Source: Cryptomeria japonica (lineage: Eukaryota > Streptophyta > Pinopsida > Cupressales > Cupressaceae). From it: a stretch of DNA of 64,000 nt. The notes below the pieces were generated by a model. That model did no database searches. It worked only from the letters and a program-made list of their open reading frames with translations, and was not told the DNA's origin. How positions within the stretch are numbered: position 1 is the first letter of the stretch; each line of letters opens with the position of its first letter. The DNA lies in the NCBI RefSeq assembly GCF_030272615.1, contig NC_081414.1, forward strand, positions 916,247,648 through 916,311,647, given 5' to 3'. Below, in pieces: positions 46,021 through 56,941 of this stretch. The position numbers and the translations under genes were made by a program.

Positions 46021-46736
46021 GGTCCCCGACCTATCCCAGAGAAGGCTTACCTATATGTTTTTAGAAGGCCTGAAAGACTATTAAAAAATTTGTAAAACCC
46101 CTGGAACCACAGAATTTAAGAGAAGCCATTAAGAAAACTAGGATGGTCGAATTTAGTACTCCCAAGAATACCTCAACCAAAACACCACATAAGAATGAGG
46201 GACCCCAGAGGGACCATCGAGAAAAGCCTTGCCGCTTGTGCAAGAAACCTTGGAGTTTTAATCACCAATGTAAGGAGAGAGAAGAACTCATGGAGAAAGA
46301 GTCATGTTTCAAATGCAAGGCCCCATGGGGGAAAGGCCATGAATGTAAAAGAGGACAGTTAAATAACACAGAAGAAATACGAGATGAGGAAAGACCCTAC
46401 AAAAGAGCCAGATTTGAAAACAATGAACCAAGTACCTTGGCAGTCATCACTCAAGGAAGTGAGAATAGATGCTTCAAACTCAAAGGAACTATCAAAGGAC
46501 AGAAAGTAATCGCATTAGTTGACACAGGAGCCTCACATGACTTCATTAGCAAACACTTAGCAGAAAAGAGAAGGTTAAAAATTGAAGAATTTGGAGGGTT
46601 TGAAGTAATCATGGGCAACGGAGTCATAGACAGGTGCACTAAAGTTATACCTCAATTGGAAGTCACCCTGGGGGGGCATACAATTACAAGGAACTTCTTT
46701 GTGGTGAACCTAGAGAATGACATCATTTTGGGGATG
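46021..46736 (+). pseudogene. gag C-terminus and protease of G
   Basis: After the gag tail (FLEGLKDY, with stops near 46080 and 46140), 46143-46736 encodes two CX2CX7HXC knuckles, CRLCKKPWSFNHQC and CFKCKAPWGKGHEC. The aspartic protease follows: VIALVDTGASHDFISKHLAE, with the DTG active site, then GGHTITRNFFVVNLENDIIL. It breaks at GM where C inserted (46736) and resumes at 57993 as PWINSLGRFTM, the normal protease-to-reverse-transcriptase linker. Two knuckles instead of one is a mild oddity compared with D. Confidence 0.88.
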
Positions 46737-46740
46737 TGTT

Positions 46741-46775
46741 GTGACCATTTCACACATCACCCCATTAAAATGGGG
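46741..46775 (+). other. Terminal double stem-loop of element C
   Basis: GTGA-CCATT-TCAC (46741-46753) followed by CCCCATT-AA-AATGGGG (46760-46775), four bases from the element end. S1 has GTGA-CGTTT-TCAC and CCCCATT-GCA-AATGGGG. B has GTGC-GTT-GCAC (38435-38445) and CCTGTCG facing CGACAAGG. Arms change together between B and the others. Confidence 0.65.
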
Positions 46776-47190
46776 ACCCCCTCTTTCTGCTCGTTTTGCT
46801 CGCCTTTCTCTCCGCTTTTTAGGGTTTTGGTTTAGTATGCCGGTTGTCTGGACTAGGGTCAAGCCTTAGGGTTTCTGTTACTGTGTTTTCAGGCCAGAGT
46901 CCAGTCCAATTTTGAATTTGAGAGCTTCCTCCCGAGGGATGCAATTTTGGAAATAAAGTGAATTCGCCAGAAGCTAAGTGAGTTGGTCTAGTTTCGGTCG
47001 GAATTTTGAATGCAAAGTCCAAATTTGTCTAAGTGTGAATGATGAGATTTTTTATTTTATTTTTTTTGAATGATTTTGACCGAATTTTGGAATTTTGATG
47101 ATTGATTCTGGGCATTGGAAATGACTTGTTTTTGCTTTGTGAAGTGTTTGAACTCATAAAATCATGATATTTTGGCCTGTAGAAGCAAAA

Positions 47191-48948
47191 TCGCTCCTGT
47201 CCCTCAGTGAAGGACCGAAGCTTGTTTCTCAAAATTTTACTGTCCTTGCAGGATCAAGACAATTTTCGGATTGGAAGTGGTAAAGGGAGGCATGTTCTTT
47301 CCGTTGAATATAATTTGAAGAAATTCGCAAACATGGAAATGTGCCAGGAGCAAAAATCGCTCCTGTCCCTCAGTGAAGGACCGGAGCTTAAAATCCAACA
47401 TTACCTTGTCCTTGCAAGATTTGAGCGATTTGACGATTTGAGGAGAACCAAGGAAGTGCATTTTATCAGTTGAATATAATTTGAAAGCACAAACATGAGG
47501 AAAATTAGACCTAGAAGCTAATTCGCTCCTGTCCCTCAGCCAGGGACCAGGGCGAACTTGATGTTAGCTCCTGTCCCTCTCCCAGGGACCAGAGCGATTT
47601 TCCTCATAGGGCAAAATTCGAGTGAAGATTAAGTAAGTTTTGAGTTTGAAGCAAGCAAGGAAGGTGTAACGAACCTGTTGAAGACAAATTGAAGATTGCA
47701 AGACACCAAAAGGAGGCTCATATTTGCCTAGGCGCTCCTGTCCCTCAGCCAGGGACCAGAGCGATTTCTTCCTTAGATCAATTTCTTGCCAAGTTAGAAC
47801 GAACTCCAGGCCAAAGATGAATGAAAGGGGGCACAACGAGTCCATTGAAGATAATTTTGGAAGTTAGCAAAGTGTGATTGAGCTTGAAAATGAAAATTCG
47901 CTCCTGTCCCTCAGCCAGGGACCAGGGCGAAATGTTAGTTATCTTGCCTTCCACCCAAATTCAAGTCACTCCAAGTCCAGGTGTAAGGTGGCAATGTCGT
48001 TTTGAGGTGTCTCGACGAAGAAGGAAGTTGCAAGGACCGCCAAAGATGAAGGAATTGCACTATATGCTCAAGTTCGCTCCTGTCCCTCAGTCAGGGACCA
48101 GAGCGAAATTTCTAAACATGCTTAAGTTTTGGATGTTGATCACGTTTCAAGCGTTCAAGAAGAATCAAAGGACACCGTTTTACATTGTGAAGGCGATTGC
48201 AAGTTGATAGGAACAAAGATGAGCCCAGGATACCAAGAATCGCTCCTGTCCTTCAGGCAAGGACCAGGGCGATATTCATTATAATAGCCAGTTCTTTCAA
48301 AAATCACGCTAAGTCAAGGACGTACAAGGTTGCACAAAGTCTAAGGTGTCTTGAGAAGATGATATGCGAGGGAGTTAAACGTCAAAGGGTGATCAACTAG
48401 AGCAAGGAGACAAAATCGCTCTTGTCCTTCAGGCAAGGACCAGGGCGATATTCACAAAATCACTCATTTTCTTCCAAAGACCACATCAAAACAAAGTTGC
48501 ATAAGGTTGGAAACGTCATTTGGGAGGCGACAAACAAGAAGCTAAGGTTAGGAGATGATGAATTTTGGCTTGAACACAAGGATCGCTCCTGTCCCTCACC
48601 AAGGGACCAGGGCGAAAATCATTCAAATATCAAAGTGCCTTGTTAAGGACGAATAAAGTAAGCGTGGAATGGAAGGATGACGTTGTTGCTTGCCTCATGA
48701 TGAAGATTGGTGATTGAAGAGACAAAGGTCAAGGAGAAAATGAAAGTTCGCTCCTGTCCCTCACCAAGGGACCAAGGCGATAATGATCACAAGGGGCATT
48801 CGTCTACGAAATCAAGTCAATCAAGCACAAGATTCTTGTCGAAGATGTCAGTTTCAACGTGAAGAAGGTGATTTTGAACGTAAAAGGCGAGAGATTCAAG
48901 ACTAAAGTGCTAATTCGCTCCTGTCCCTCTCCCAGGGACCAGAGCGAT
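47191..48948. repeat. Periodic hairpin array of element C (12 units)
   Basis: Same hairpin as in S1. Units start at 47191, 47357, 47523, 47566, 47732, 47898, 48074, 48240, 48416, 48583, 48748 and 48915. Steps are 166, 166, 43, 166, 166, 176, 166, 176, 167, 165 and 167. Two units (48240, 48416) have GTCCTT facing AAGGAC, where most have GTCCCT facing AGGGAC, a paired substitution. GAGCGA against GGGCGA in the right arm keeps pairing through G-U. Confidence 0.92.
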
Positions 48949-49283
48949 GTGGTTTGTACCCTTACCTCTCCAAGTTTTGGCACTAACACATTTTTTGAAA
49001 TTTTATTAAATGCTAAAAAATCGATAAATTTGAATATTCAATTAAATAGCATTTAAAAATTGCGCGTGAATATTTTATTAATTATTTATTGCCTTCAAAA
49101 AAAAATCGAATTAATTAAAAACGAAGGCATTAAATGAATTAATTATTATTTTAAATAAAAATTGGGGCGCTTGGATTTTATTTGTTTTATTTTACAAAGT
49201 CGGCCTTTAATTTTATTTAAAATTTGTTTTTTAAATTGCTTTTTTTGCAAAGTCGGCCTATGGGGATTGATGAGGTAAGCGCC

Positions 49284-49289
49284 TATAAA
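49284..49289 (+). promoter_or_regulatory. Proximal TATA box of element C
   Basis: TATAAA in GCGCCTATAAAGG, identical context to S1 at 32094. It is 519 bp upstream of the ATG of the embedded gene, so a transcript starting near 49315 would contain the candidate leader intron and the gene. Confidence 0.6.
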
Positions 49290-49584
49290 GGAAGGGTGGT
49301 TTATTTCATTTTCAAATCATCTTTCAAACTTCCTTTGCATGCGATTTGGAGAATAAAGGAGAGGTGCGAATATCATAAAGGAGAAGTGTGAAACATCATC
49401 AAAGGGGAGTGCGAACTTAGTTTCAAGAGAGGCGAACTTGCTATCATCACGTCAAAGACCCCCCCAAAGGTGGCGAAGTTGCTAAGGGGAACATTCGTTT
49501 GAAGGGAATCACGTTGAAATCTTCCAAACATCGATTTTTGCCGAGGCGAATCTCTTTATTTTGCATTTTAGAGTTAGATCTCAA

Positions 49585-49794
49585 GTAAGGTATGGTGATG
49601 TAATCCCTTGTCTTATTTTGAATTTTGATCGTCATAGCCTTAAATTTTGAATTTTGAAATTTTTGAATTTCAGTAGCTCAATCGTATTTAGGAAATGATA
49701 ACTCAATGACTTATCATGAAGTTTCCTAAAATTAATCTCTAATCTATGTTTGTACATTGCAAAATTTAGTTTCTTATTATGAAATGTGGTGTAG
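49585..49794 (+). other. Candidate leader intron of the embedded gene in C
   Basis: Donor CTCAA-GTAAGG at 49585 and acceptor ATGTGGTGTAG ending at 49794, nine bases or fewer before the ATG at 49803. The interior is AT-rich as in plant introns. In S2 the same acceptor context (TGTTGTGTAG then ATACCAAGATGG) is retained. Confidence 0.5.
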
Positions 49795-51839
49795 GTGTTA
49801 CAATGGCGACCCTGAAGGCGGGAGCATCCACCAGTCGTCCAGCTCTCATGAAGGAAGATCAAAAGAACGAGGAACTAGAGACCAAGAGCGTGTCGAAGTG
49901 GAGCAACATTGGAGATACCAACTTGGGCAACTTCAGCACGAAGAAGTTTCGAGAGGTCCCTTACATTGGCAAGCCATCATCTGTCGCCAGGAGGATAATT
50001 GAAAGTGGCATCATTAAGGCAGCCGGCTTCCCTCCAGCAGTACAGTGCCATGAGTTGATGATCGAATGTGCTCGTCATTATGATCCACAGTCCAGAACGA
50101 TCGTATCCAATGAGGGAAACACTTTAACTTATCTTTCAGAGGAAGCTATAAGTGAGGCTTTCCATCTTCCGGAGCACAGAGATTGATTTACAAAAGCATA
50201 GAAGGAGCCAGGTCTATGTACGAAGATGACCCAGATGCTTGCCTAAGCATCATCAACAAGAATTGGCTACTTAAGAGTCATCCTCGCCTGAGCAAGATAC
50301 CGAACACACCACATAGGATCGATTTCCAGGAGGAATACAGAGATTTGATTACAATGCTCAACCGAGTCACAGGAGCTCCTCAAGCCTTCTACTTTGAGAA
50401 GTGGATGTTCTACTTCATCCAGGTGATAGTTCAGGGTAAAGGAACAATTCATTGGGCTAGGATGATTAGCCATTACTTGGACGTACAGTTAAGGAGATTG
50501 AAGGCTACCAAATCCTTCCACATGAGTTCATACGTCATATATGCCTTGATCAGGAGCTTTGAGTACGCAGGACTACCTGTTGACGTGTATTTTGTACACT
50601 ATCAAACACAGAATAAAATACCTAAAGGTACCTTATCCTCTCTCGAATAAAGCCTCTGATTGCTGAAGATATCGCGAAAAAGGATCAATCAGGATGACTC
50701 CAAGGTTCTTGTATGTAGGGTCTCTACGTGTGGATAAGCTCTCTGTGGTATGATGTGATTTGCTGGAATCACAAGGGGACTTACATTTGATGCCTGAACT
50801 TCTGATTTGCTTTGAATATTGCTGGACACAGAATTTTACTAGCTTTGACTTGAAAAAAGGAAAAAAGATGAGGGCGAAGAGAGGATCTAATCCTAATACT
50901 AAGAATGTAGGAGCAATGATTGATCTTTGATGAAACTCTAACTAGGTCTTGTTTTGACATCGCAGGACCATCTCCACAAGGCTAGTGCGATCTTCGAAGG
51001 GAAGCTTTATGATGTTCAAATCATCACTGCAGGCATAGACACCATCAGGTTGATGCATATCAATGAAGAAGCGACAATTGAAGTTAAGCTTAAGCTGAAC
51101 GATTCCAGTTGACTACACAAGGCAAGTCTACAATCAACAAACTGCTAGTAGTATGGATATGCGAATTTCACCATCAATCAAGCATATTTCTTCCACTCAT
51201 CTAATAACATGAAATCAAATATGAGAAGTATAAAGACCATGCAAATTGTCGAATTAACCCATAAATTTCACCATTTCTTCAATGAAGTTACAAGTCTTTT
51301 ACAACAACATCTTGGCAACAATCTTTGCCTTCTCTCTCTACTCTACTCTAATTGCTTCCAACTATTCTCTAACTATCCTAACTATTTTCAACTCTCTAAC
51401 TATTATCTAACTATTGCTAATTGCCTTTACAAAATGAAATGCCAGGGCTTATATAGTGCCCTCAATACAATTCGATGGCTTAGATCAATTCGAGATCAAT
51501 GGCCAAGATTTTACAATGAAAACCCTAATTAGGGTTTGTTACAACCATTACATAACATTTAATGCTTGACCAATGATAAAATTGTATTGCTTGGACACAT
51601 GTCCTCTTTAGAAAATTCGACCAATGAATAGCCGAGGTAGGTACATAGAAGTTTGTGCCACCTTCCATGAGTTAGGTACATTGAATCTGGAAATGCTGAG
51701 GTGGACCACACTGATTGGAGAAGTGATGACTAGGATGCCACCTCGTCTGACACTTGTAACTTGGTAAATATTCAACTTGATGTTGTTGAGAAGCTAGCTT
51801 TAATTAATTCATCTGGAACTATCTGCTTCTTCAACAAAC

Positions 51840-52078
51840 CCTTGTTCTAACTTCTTGTGTCCTTGATGTGCAGGATGACTGTTGTACCTCGCCTTGGAAT
51901 GCTGGATTGGAAGAGGTCGCCCTTGATCTTGATGATGTTAGTCCAAAGAAGGCCATCCTTGTCGATGCTAGGCTGGAGGAGGTTGCCCTTGTCCTTGCTT
52001 GATCGTCCTTGATCTGGCTTGATTTTCCTTGAGGAGAGTCTTCCGACTTGTGGATCTTTCGAGCTTGGGAGACGCCAT
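51840..52078 (-). pseudogene. Remnant of the embedded gene start in S2
   Basis: The minus strand from 52078 reads MASPKLERSTSRKTLLKENQ, aligned with MATLKAGASTSRPALMKEDQ of C at the same distance from an AG acceptor. It then degenerates into CAAGG-rich sequence with a stop after about 36 codons, and joins the 3' region of the unit. S2 is therefore a deletion derivative of a gene-bearing unit. Confidence 0.7.
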
Positions 52079-52914
52079 CTTGGTATCTACACAACATTTC
52101 AAAATTAGTAATATATCTTTGAAAAAATTAAACTTTAAAAGGAAGATTCAAGATTTTAATTAGGAAACTTCATGATAAATCTTGAGTTATCATTTCCTAA
52201 TTTAGGATTTTCAAAGCAAAATTTAAATCTTCAAAAATGGTGCCAAGGTGATTACGCCATACCTCCACTTGGGAACTAAATCTAAGAAAAGATGCAAAAT
52301 TAAGCAAGATTGCTTAGGCAAAATGAAGATCAAAGTCTTCTAGCAAATGCGCCTCCTCTTTAACTTCACCACCCTTTGGGGTCTTCAACGCTTTAAGGAA
52401 AATTCGCTCCACCTCTAGCCTTCAACAAAGTTCACTCTCCCTCTTGAATCAAAACTCGCACTTCTACTTGGATGAGATTTTGCACTTCTATTGCTCCTTC
52501 AAAATCACACTTGGACAAATGATTGAATGATGGGTTAACATGCTCAACACACCCCTACTATATAGGCGCTCATCTTGATAGTTGCCCCTAGGCCGACTTG
52601 GATAATAGGCCCAAAAAAATAAATAAAATTTAATAGAAGAGGGGGCCGACCTTACAAAAAACATTAAAATAATACCCAAGGGCTCCCTTTTTAAATTTAA
52701 TTTAATAATAATTAATTTAAAATGCATTTACAATTAAAAATTTTGATTTTTTAAAGGCTCAAAATTAATTATTAAATACCATGCGCACTTATTAAATGTC
52801 AATTTAATTTTTAAAATATCCTGGAGTTCTAGCGAAATTGGCATTTAATGTAATTTGAAGGATATTTGGCGCCCAAGCATGGAAAATAATGGCCATTAAC
52901 AAGATCGCTCTGGT

Positions 52915-54058
52915 CCCTTGGTGAGGGACAGGAGCGATTATACCTTTTGGACCTCACACTTCTTGTTTTTTACGTCCAAGACCTCATTTTTGACGTCCAA
53001 GATGGCATTTTTACTTAGAATTTCGAGTTCAATTTATTCGATCTTTGAAATGAGTGCACTTTAAAGCATTTTCGCCCTCGTCCCTTGGTGAGGGACAGGA
53101 GCTATTTTGCAAATCCAAGCTTATCCGTCCTTTGTTAGCCTTCCAAATTATATTCGATGGATAAATCATGTTTTCCTTGGTCTCTTCAAATCATAAAATT
53201 GTCTTGATCCTGCATGAACAGTGCAAATTTGAAATTCAAGCTCCGGTCCTTCAGTAAGGGACGGGAGCACTTTTGCAATTACAAGCCAATTCGTCCTTTG
53301 CTAGTTTCGAAAATTATCTTCAACGGATCGATTGCGTCTTCCTTTACCCACCTCAAACGTAAAACTTGTTTTTCTCTTGCCCGAATCTTGTCTTGAGGGA
53401 AAATCGCTCTGGTCCCTTGGAGAGGGACAGGAGCGCCCTAGCCAGTCACCTTGGTCCCTTGGAGAGGGACAGGGGCGAACTTGTTACTTAGGCCGATTTT
53501 CTTCATTGTGGCGTACTTAAGTTATATTCAACGGGCAAGACATACTTCCCTTGACCTCCTCAAATCGCGAAACCACTTAAATCTTGCAAGGATAATGTGA
53601 AATTGGAATTCAAGCTCCGGTCCTTCAGTGAGGGACAGGAGCGATTTTTGCTCTCAGGGCCAAATCTTTTTTACTTTTCACTTCAAATTTCCTTCGTTAA
53701 GGAAAATATCATCTCTTTACACGCCATGAATAAAAGTTCGAGTCCAAACAAGGTCTAAAAATGTGTATATGAATAAAATCGCTCTGGTCCCTTGGTGAGG
53801 GACAGGAGCGAATTTACCTTTATAGACAAATACTCCATCATTTCATCGTCCTTAATCAAGTCTGGATGCTCTATCACGCTCATTTTGTCCTCCATCATGC
53901 CTTTGATGTCTCAATTTGTCCAAACAAGGTCAGGAATGACTCCACTAAGCCTTTTCGCTCTGGACCCTTGGTGAGGGACATGAGCGAATGGCCTTGGACC
54001 CTTGGAGAGGGACATGAGCGCTTTTCGCTCTGGACCCTCAGTGAAGGTCAGGAGCGAA
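52915..54058. repeat. Periodic hairpin array of S2 (about 10-11 units)
   Basis: Hairpins (here mostly TCGCTCTGGTCCCTTGG then AGGGACAGGAGCGA) start near 52915, 53072, 53238, 53404, 53446, 53612, 53779, 53955, 53990 and 54023. Spacing of 157-176 bp with one close pair (42 bp) repeats the C and S1 pattern, confirming inherited phasing. Confidence 0.88.
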
Positions 54059-56941
54059 ATTTGACTTTTCGAACTCTCTATTAGGACAATTTTAATGGAA
54101 TATAACATTTAAGTATAAGTGACATTTCCTTCTATGTTTCTTCTTTCTTATACTTTAAGTTATATTCCATATATACTTTCAGGATGTTTGAGAGTGGTTT
54201 CAAACCTCCAGGAGTTATATTGCAAAATCTAGTTTTTTGAGGTTTTTCAGTTTCCAGACTCAGTCAAATTCAGGATCAGGACATTCCAGACTTAGCCAAA
54301 TTTCAGGATCAGGACTTTCAGACTTAGCCAAATTTCAAGATCAGGACATCACTCAAGTCGGACTTGCTTATCCATGTGATCACCTGGGCGACACTCAAAA
54401 TGCAAAGGCTAACTGACAAAACCCTAAAAGACCAAAAAAACAAACCCTAAAAAGCAAAAAACATGGGTCCCCATTTGCAATGGGGCGATGTGTGAAAACG
54501 TCACAAAACTACCTCACAGAGGAGTGATTGGAAGAGGACCCGGTGACGTCAGAGTTTGTGATTCCTATGTTCACTTACATCATCCACCAGGAAGTAACTA
54601 CAAGTTAGTTAATGATACCTTCACGATGAACATCACAAGGACGTTGCAAGGTGGGATTCACAATAGATTATCTCAGGATGCACAAGAACTAGTAAAGAGG
54701 TACGGTGCTTGGTTTATCCAATTTCTGAAATTTACTTATGTCAGAGTCCATGGATGTCCTTCACCTCCATACATGTTGCCGAGGTATCCGACAGACAGAA
54801 TAGTGTTACTTGAGGTAACAAGACAGTTGGCAGCTTATGCGAAGGCATTCAGACACAGACATGGAAATGGAGTCCCTGTACCCATCATCTTAGGCAATTC
54901 AGTTGAGGTATGTCCTAATGCTTTAGCCATGGATGACGCGGAGAAGGAGTTAGCTTTGTATTCTTTTTCATTCTTTGCTTTGAGAGAAAGCTTTGATCCA
55001 CATGGATATATAGAGGAGACAGTCGGTAGAAAATTTAAGCATGAGTTTCAGATAGAAGATTTTATGATGAATCTATTAGATGATCTTGAAGTGAAAAGAA
55101 AGATGCATTCTAGATTGCCTTTGGATTTCATCAGGAAATGCAAGATTTACAGAGTGGCCGACCAAGCTCAGGACGGTGGCAAACATCTCCAATCATCCTA
55201 TGATCGAGATAGCAAAACGGTGAGGTTAGATTGGAATGAGCCCGAGGTTGTGGATCTGGATGCTTTGATGGCCCCAGTCTTGTCTTGTACTCGCAAATGG
55301 GTTGATGTGCAGCATCAGAAGTTGAGAGAGCAAGGCATAGCTATGACTTCCACCTTGGAGGAAAGACCAGCTGAGGGTGGAGCCAGTGTAAGCGAGGGCA
55401 ATCCTAATCCCAGAAATACAAGTGAGGGCAACCTTCGAAGTGCAAGTGAAGGCAATCTCCATCCAAGAGGCTCGAAGAGGAAAGAAAGACCTGAGAAGAA
55501 AGAATCTTCCAAGAAGAAGCAAGAGGCCAACCGAGATCGTTCATCCGGCACATCTTCTCGACAAGAGAAGAGGACACTTGAAGTGGAGGAGTCTATGGAG
55601 TCAATGGTACAGAATGATAAAGAAGGACAGGCACCAGGTGGATCTCTTCAAGACAATGAGTTGCATGAAGATAGGGAAGATAATGAAGTAACATCTCCTC
55701 CCAGAGAAGAAGAATTGCTCAAAGAAATACAGGTTAAAGAGACAAGATCCGCCATCCCAGATTGGTTGAAGGAAAGGTTAACGAAGGTAATTGTGATCGA
55801 GGACGAAGACAATGTAATTGATTTGGAGAGCCTTGTCGGACATTCCCAGGAAGTGACAGAGAAGAGGAAGGCTACCAAGATGTCCAAGATGATTAGAGAT
55901 GAGACTGGATCCAGAAAGTTGCAGATAGCTACACCGGCAGTGGACAAGTATGAAGGTGAGATCCTAGCAGAGGAATATGATATAGAGACATTTGAGCTAG
56001 GTCCATCCACAGCCGAACAGACAATGGATGATGCCACCGATTCATTTGAAGCATTGAAAGACAAGCTTAGGGAAGAAATGGAGAAGAATAGGAAGCTTGA
56101 GAGAGAAGTTGGTGCATGGAGAACATATTTCAGCCATCTCAATCAGCCTTTGGGACGTCAGGATCCAGCAAGATCACCCGTACAGGCACTTCCCCTTCAA
56201 TCAATTAGTGAGGCAGAGAGATTCAGGAGTTTGGTCCAGCATATGAGCACTTGGATGGACAAATCCCATACAGTTGCCGTAGAATTTGCAACAAGGATGA
56301 TGAAGGCTATTCATAGGGCTATCCAGGTTCTTGAGATCATCCACAACTTGATGATAACAGTAGCTGCTTTTGCTCATACCAAAGAGGTTATCATTCCTGT
56401 CTTGCAAGTAATCAGACAAACATCGAAGAAGGTCTTAGCACAGGAAAAGATCATGGATGGAGGACCTCACAGTTTACTTCAGTGGTCAACCTTACTCCAA
56501 ATGAAGGAAGTTCTCTTCGAGGACATCAGTACTAGATGTAGCCATGTTGAGGAGGTTATCCACCCGATCCAGGACAGAGTATTTGAGATACTACGTACCA
56601 TTCTTGGCAGGAGGATCGAGATTGAGACAGATGTGGATTTGCAAGAATTGGAGGATAGAATCAAGGTTATCTTTTGCAAGGATGCGAATGTTATCACAGA
56701 TGAGCAACGGGACCAGATGTTTGCTACCATGTTGCTAATTGAAAAGACTAAGGAACTTGAACCTGGTTGGGACACTGCTCTTCTCCAAGCATTTGATCAG
56801 GTCATCCACTTAGAAGAACGAATGAAGAATCTTCCCGAGATTCCAATTGCTGAGATCGAAGGAATCATATCAAGATTCATTGCATATGCTAAAAAGGAGC
56901 TTTGGAAAGGAAATAAGATTCTAGATGAGAGGTTATTATAG

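Larger units (their letters stand above)
50578..54508 (-). mobile_element. S2: single-unit element of the embedded-gene family, inserted in C
   Basis: On the minus strand it starts at 54508 as TTTTGTGACG (TGTTGTGACG in S1, so one end base changed) and ends at 50578 with CACGTCAACA. Exact duplications CTACC flank it (50573-50577 and 54509-54513). It carries the hairpin array, both TATA boxes (52564-52557 and 51455-51449), the U5 stem-loop near 50760 and a remnant of the embedded gene start. 3931 bp. No second LTR. Confidence 0.9.
49803..56941 (+). pseudogene. Embedded gene of element C, split by S2
   Basis: ATG at 49803 (MATLKAGASTSRPALMKEDQ). A frameshift near 50178 leads into the frame of 50183-50577. 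S2 interrupts after the codons for YAGLP, and the frame resumes at 54514 (HRGVIGRGPG) and stays open to the TAG at 56939-56941, over 800 codons with no stop. Landmarks shared with A and B: SKWSNIGDTNLGNF, AAGFPPAV, MLNRVTG, EKWMFYF, YGAWFIQFLKFTY, LPRYPTDRIVLLEVTRQL, DFIRKC, ATPAVDK. A basic cluster (KRKERPEKKESSKKK, near 55475-55520) and repeated SEGN(P/L) units precede it in the linker. The C-terminal about 400 residues are predominantly helical. Function unknown. Long openness suggests that it was coding until recently. Confidence 0.85.

Noticed and set aside
55648-56142. 164-codon minus-strand open frame (Ser-rich)
   Set aside because: It is the antisense shadow of the well-supported plus-strand embedded gene in C.
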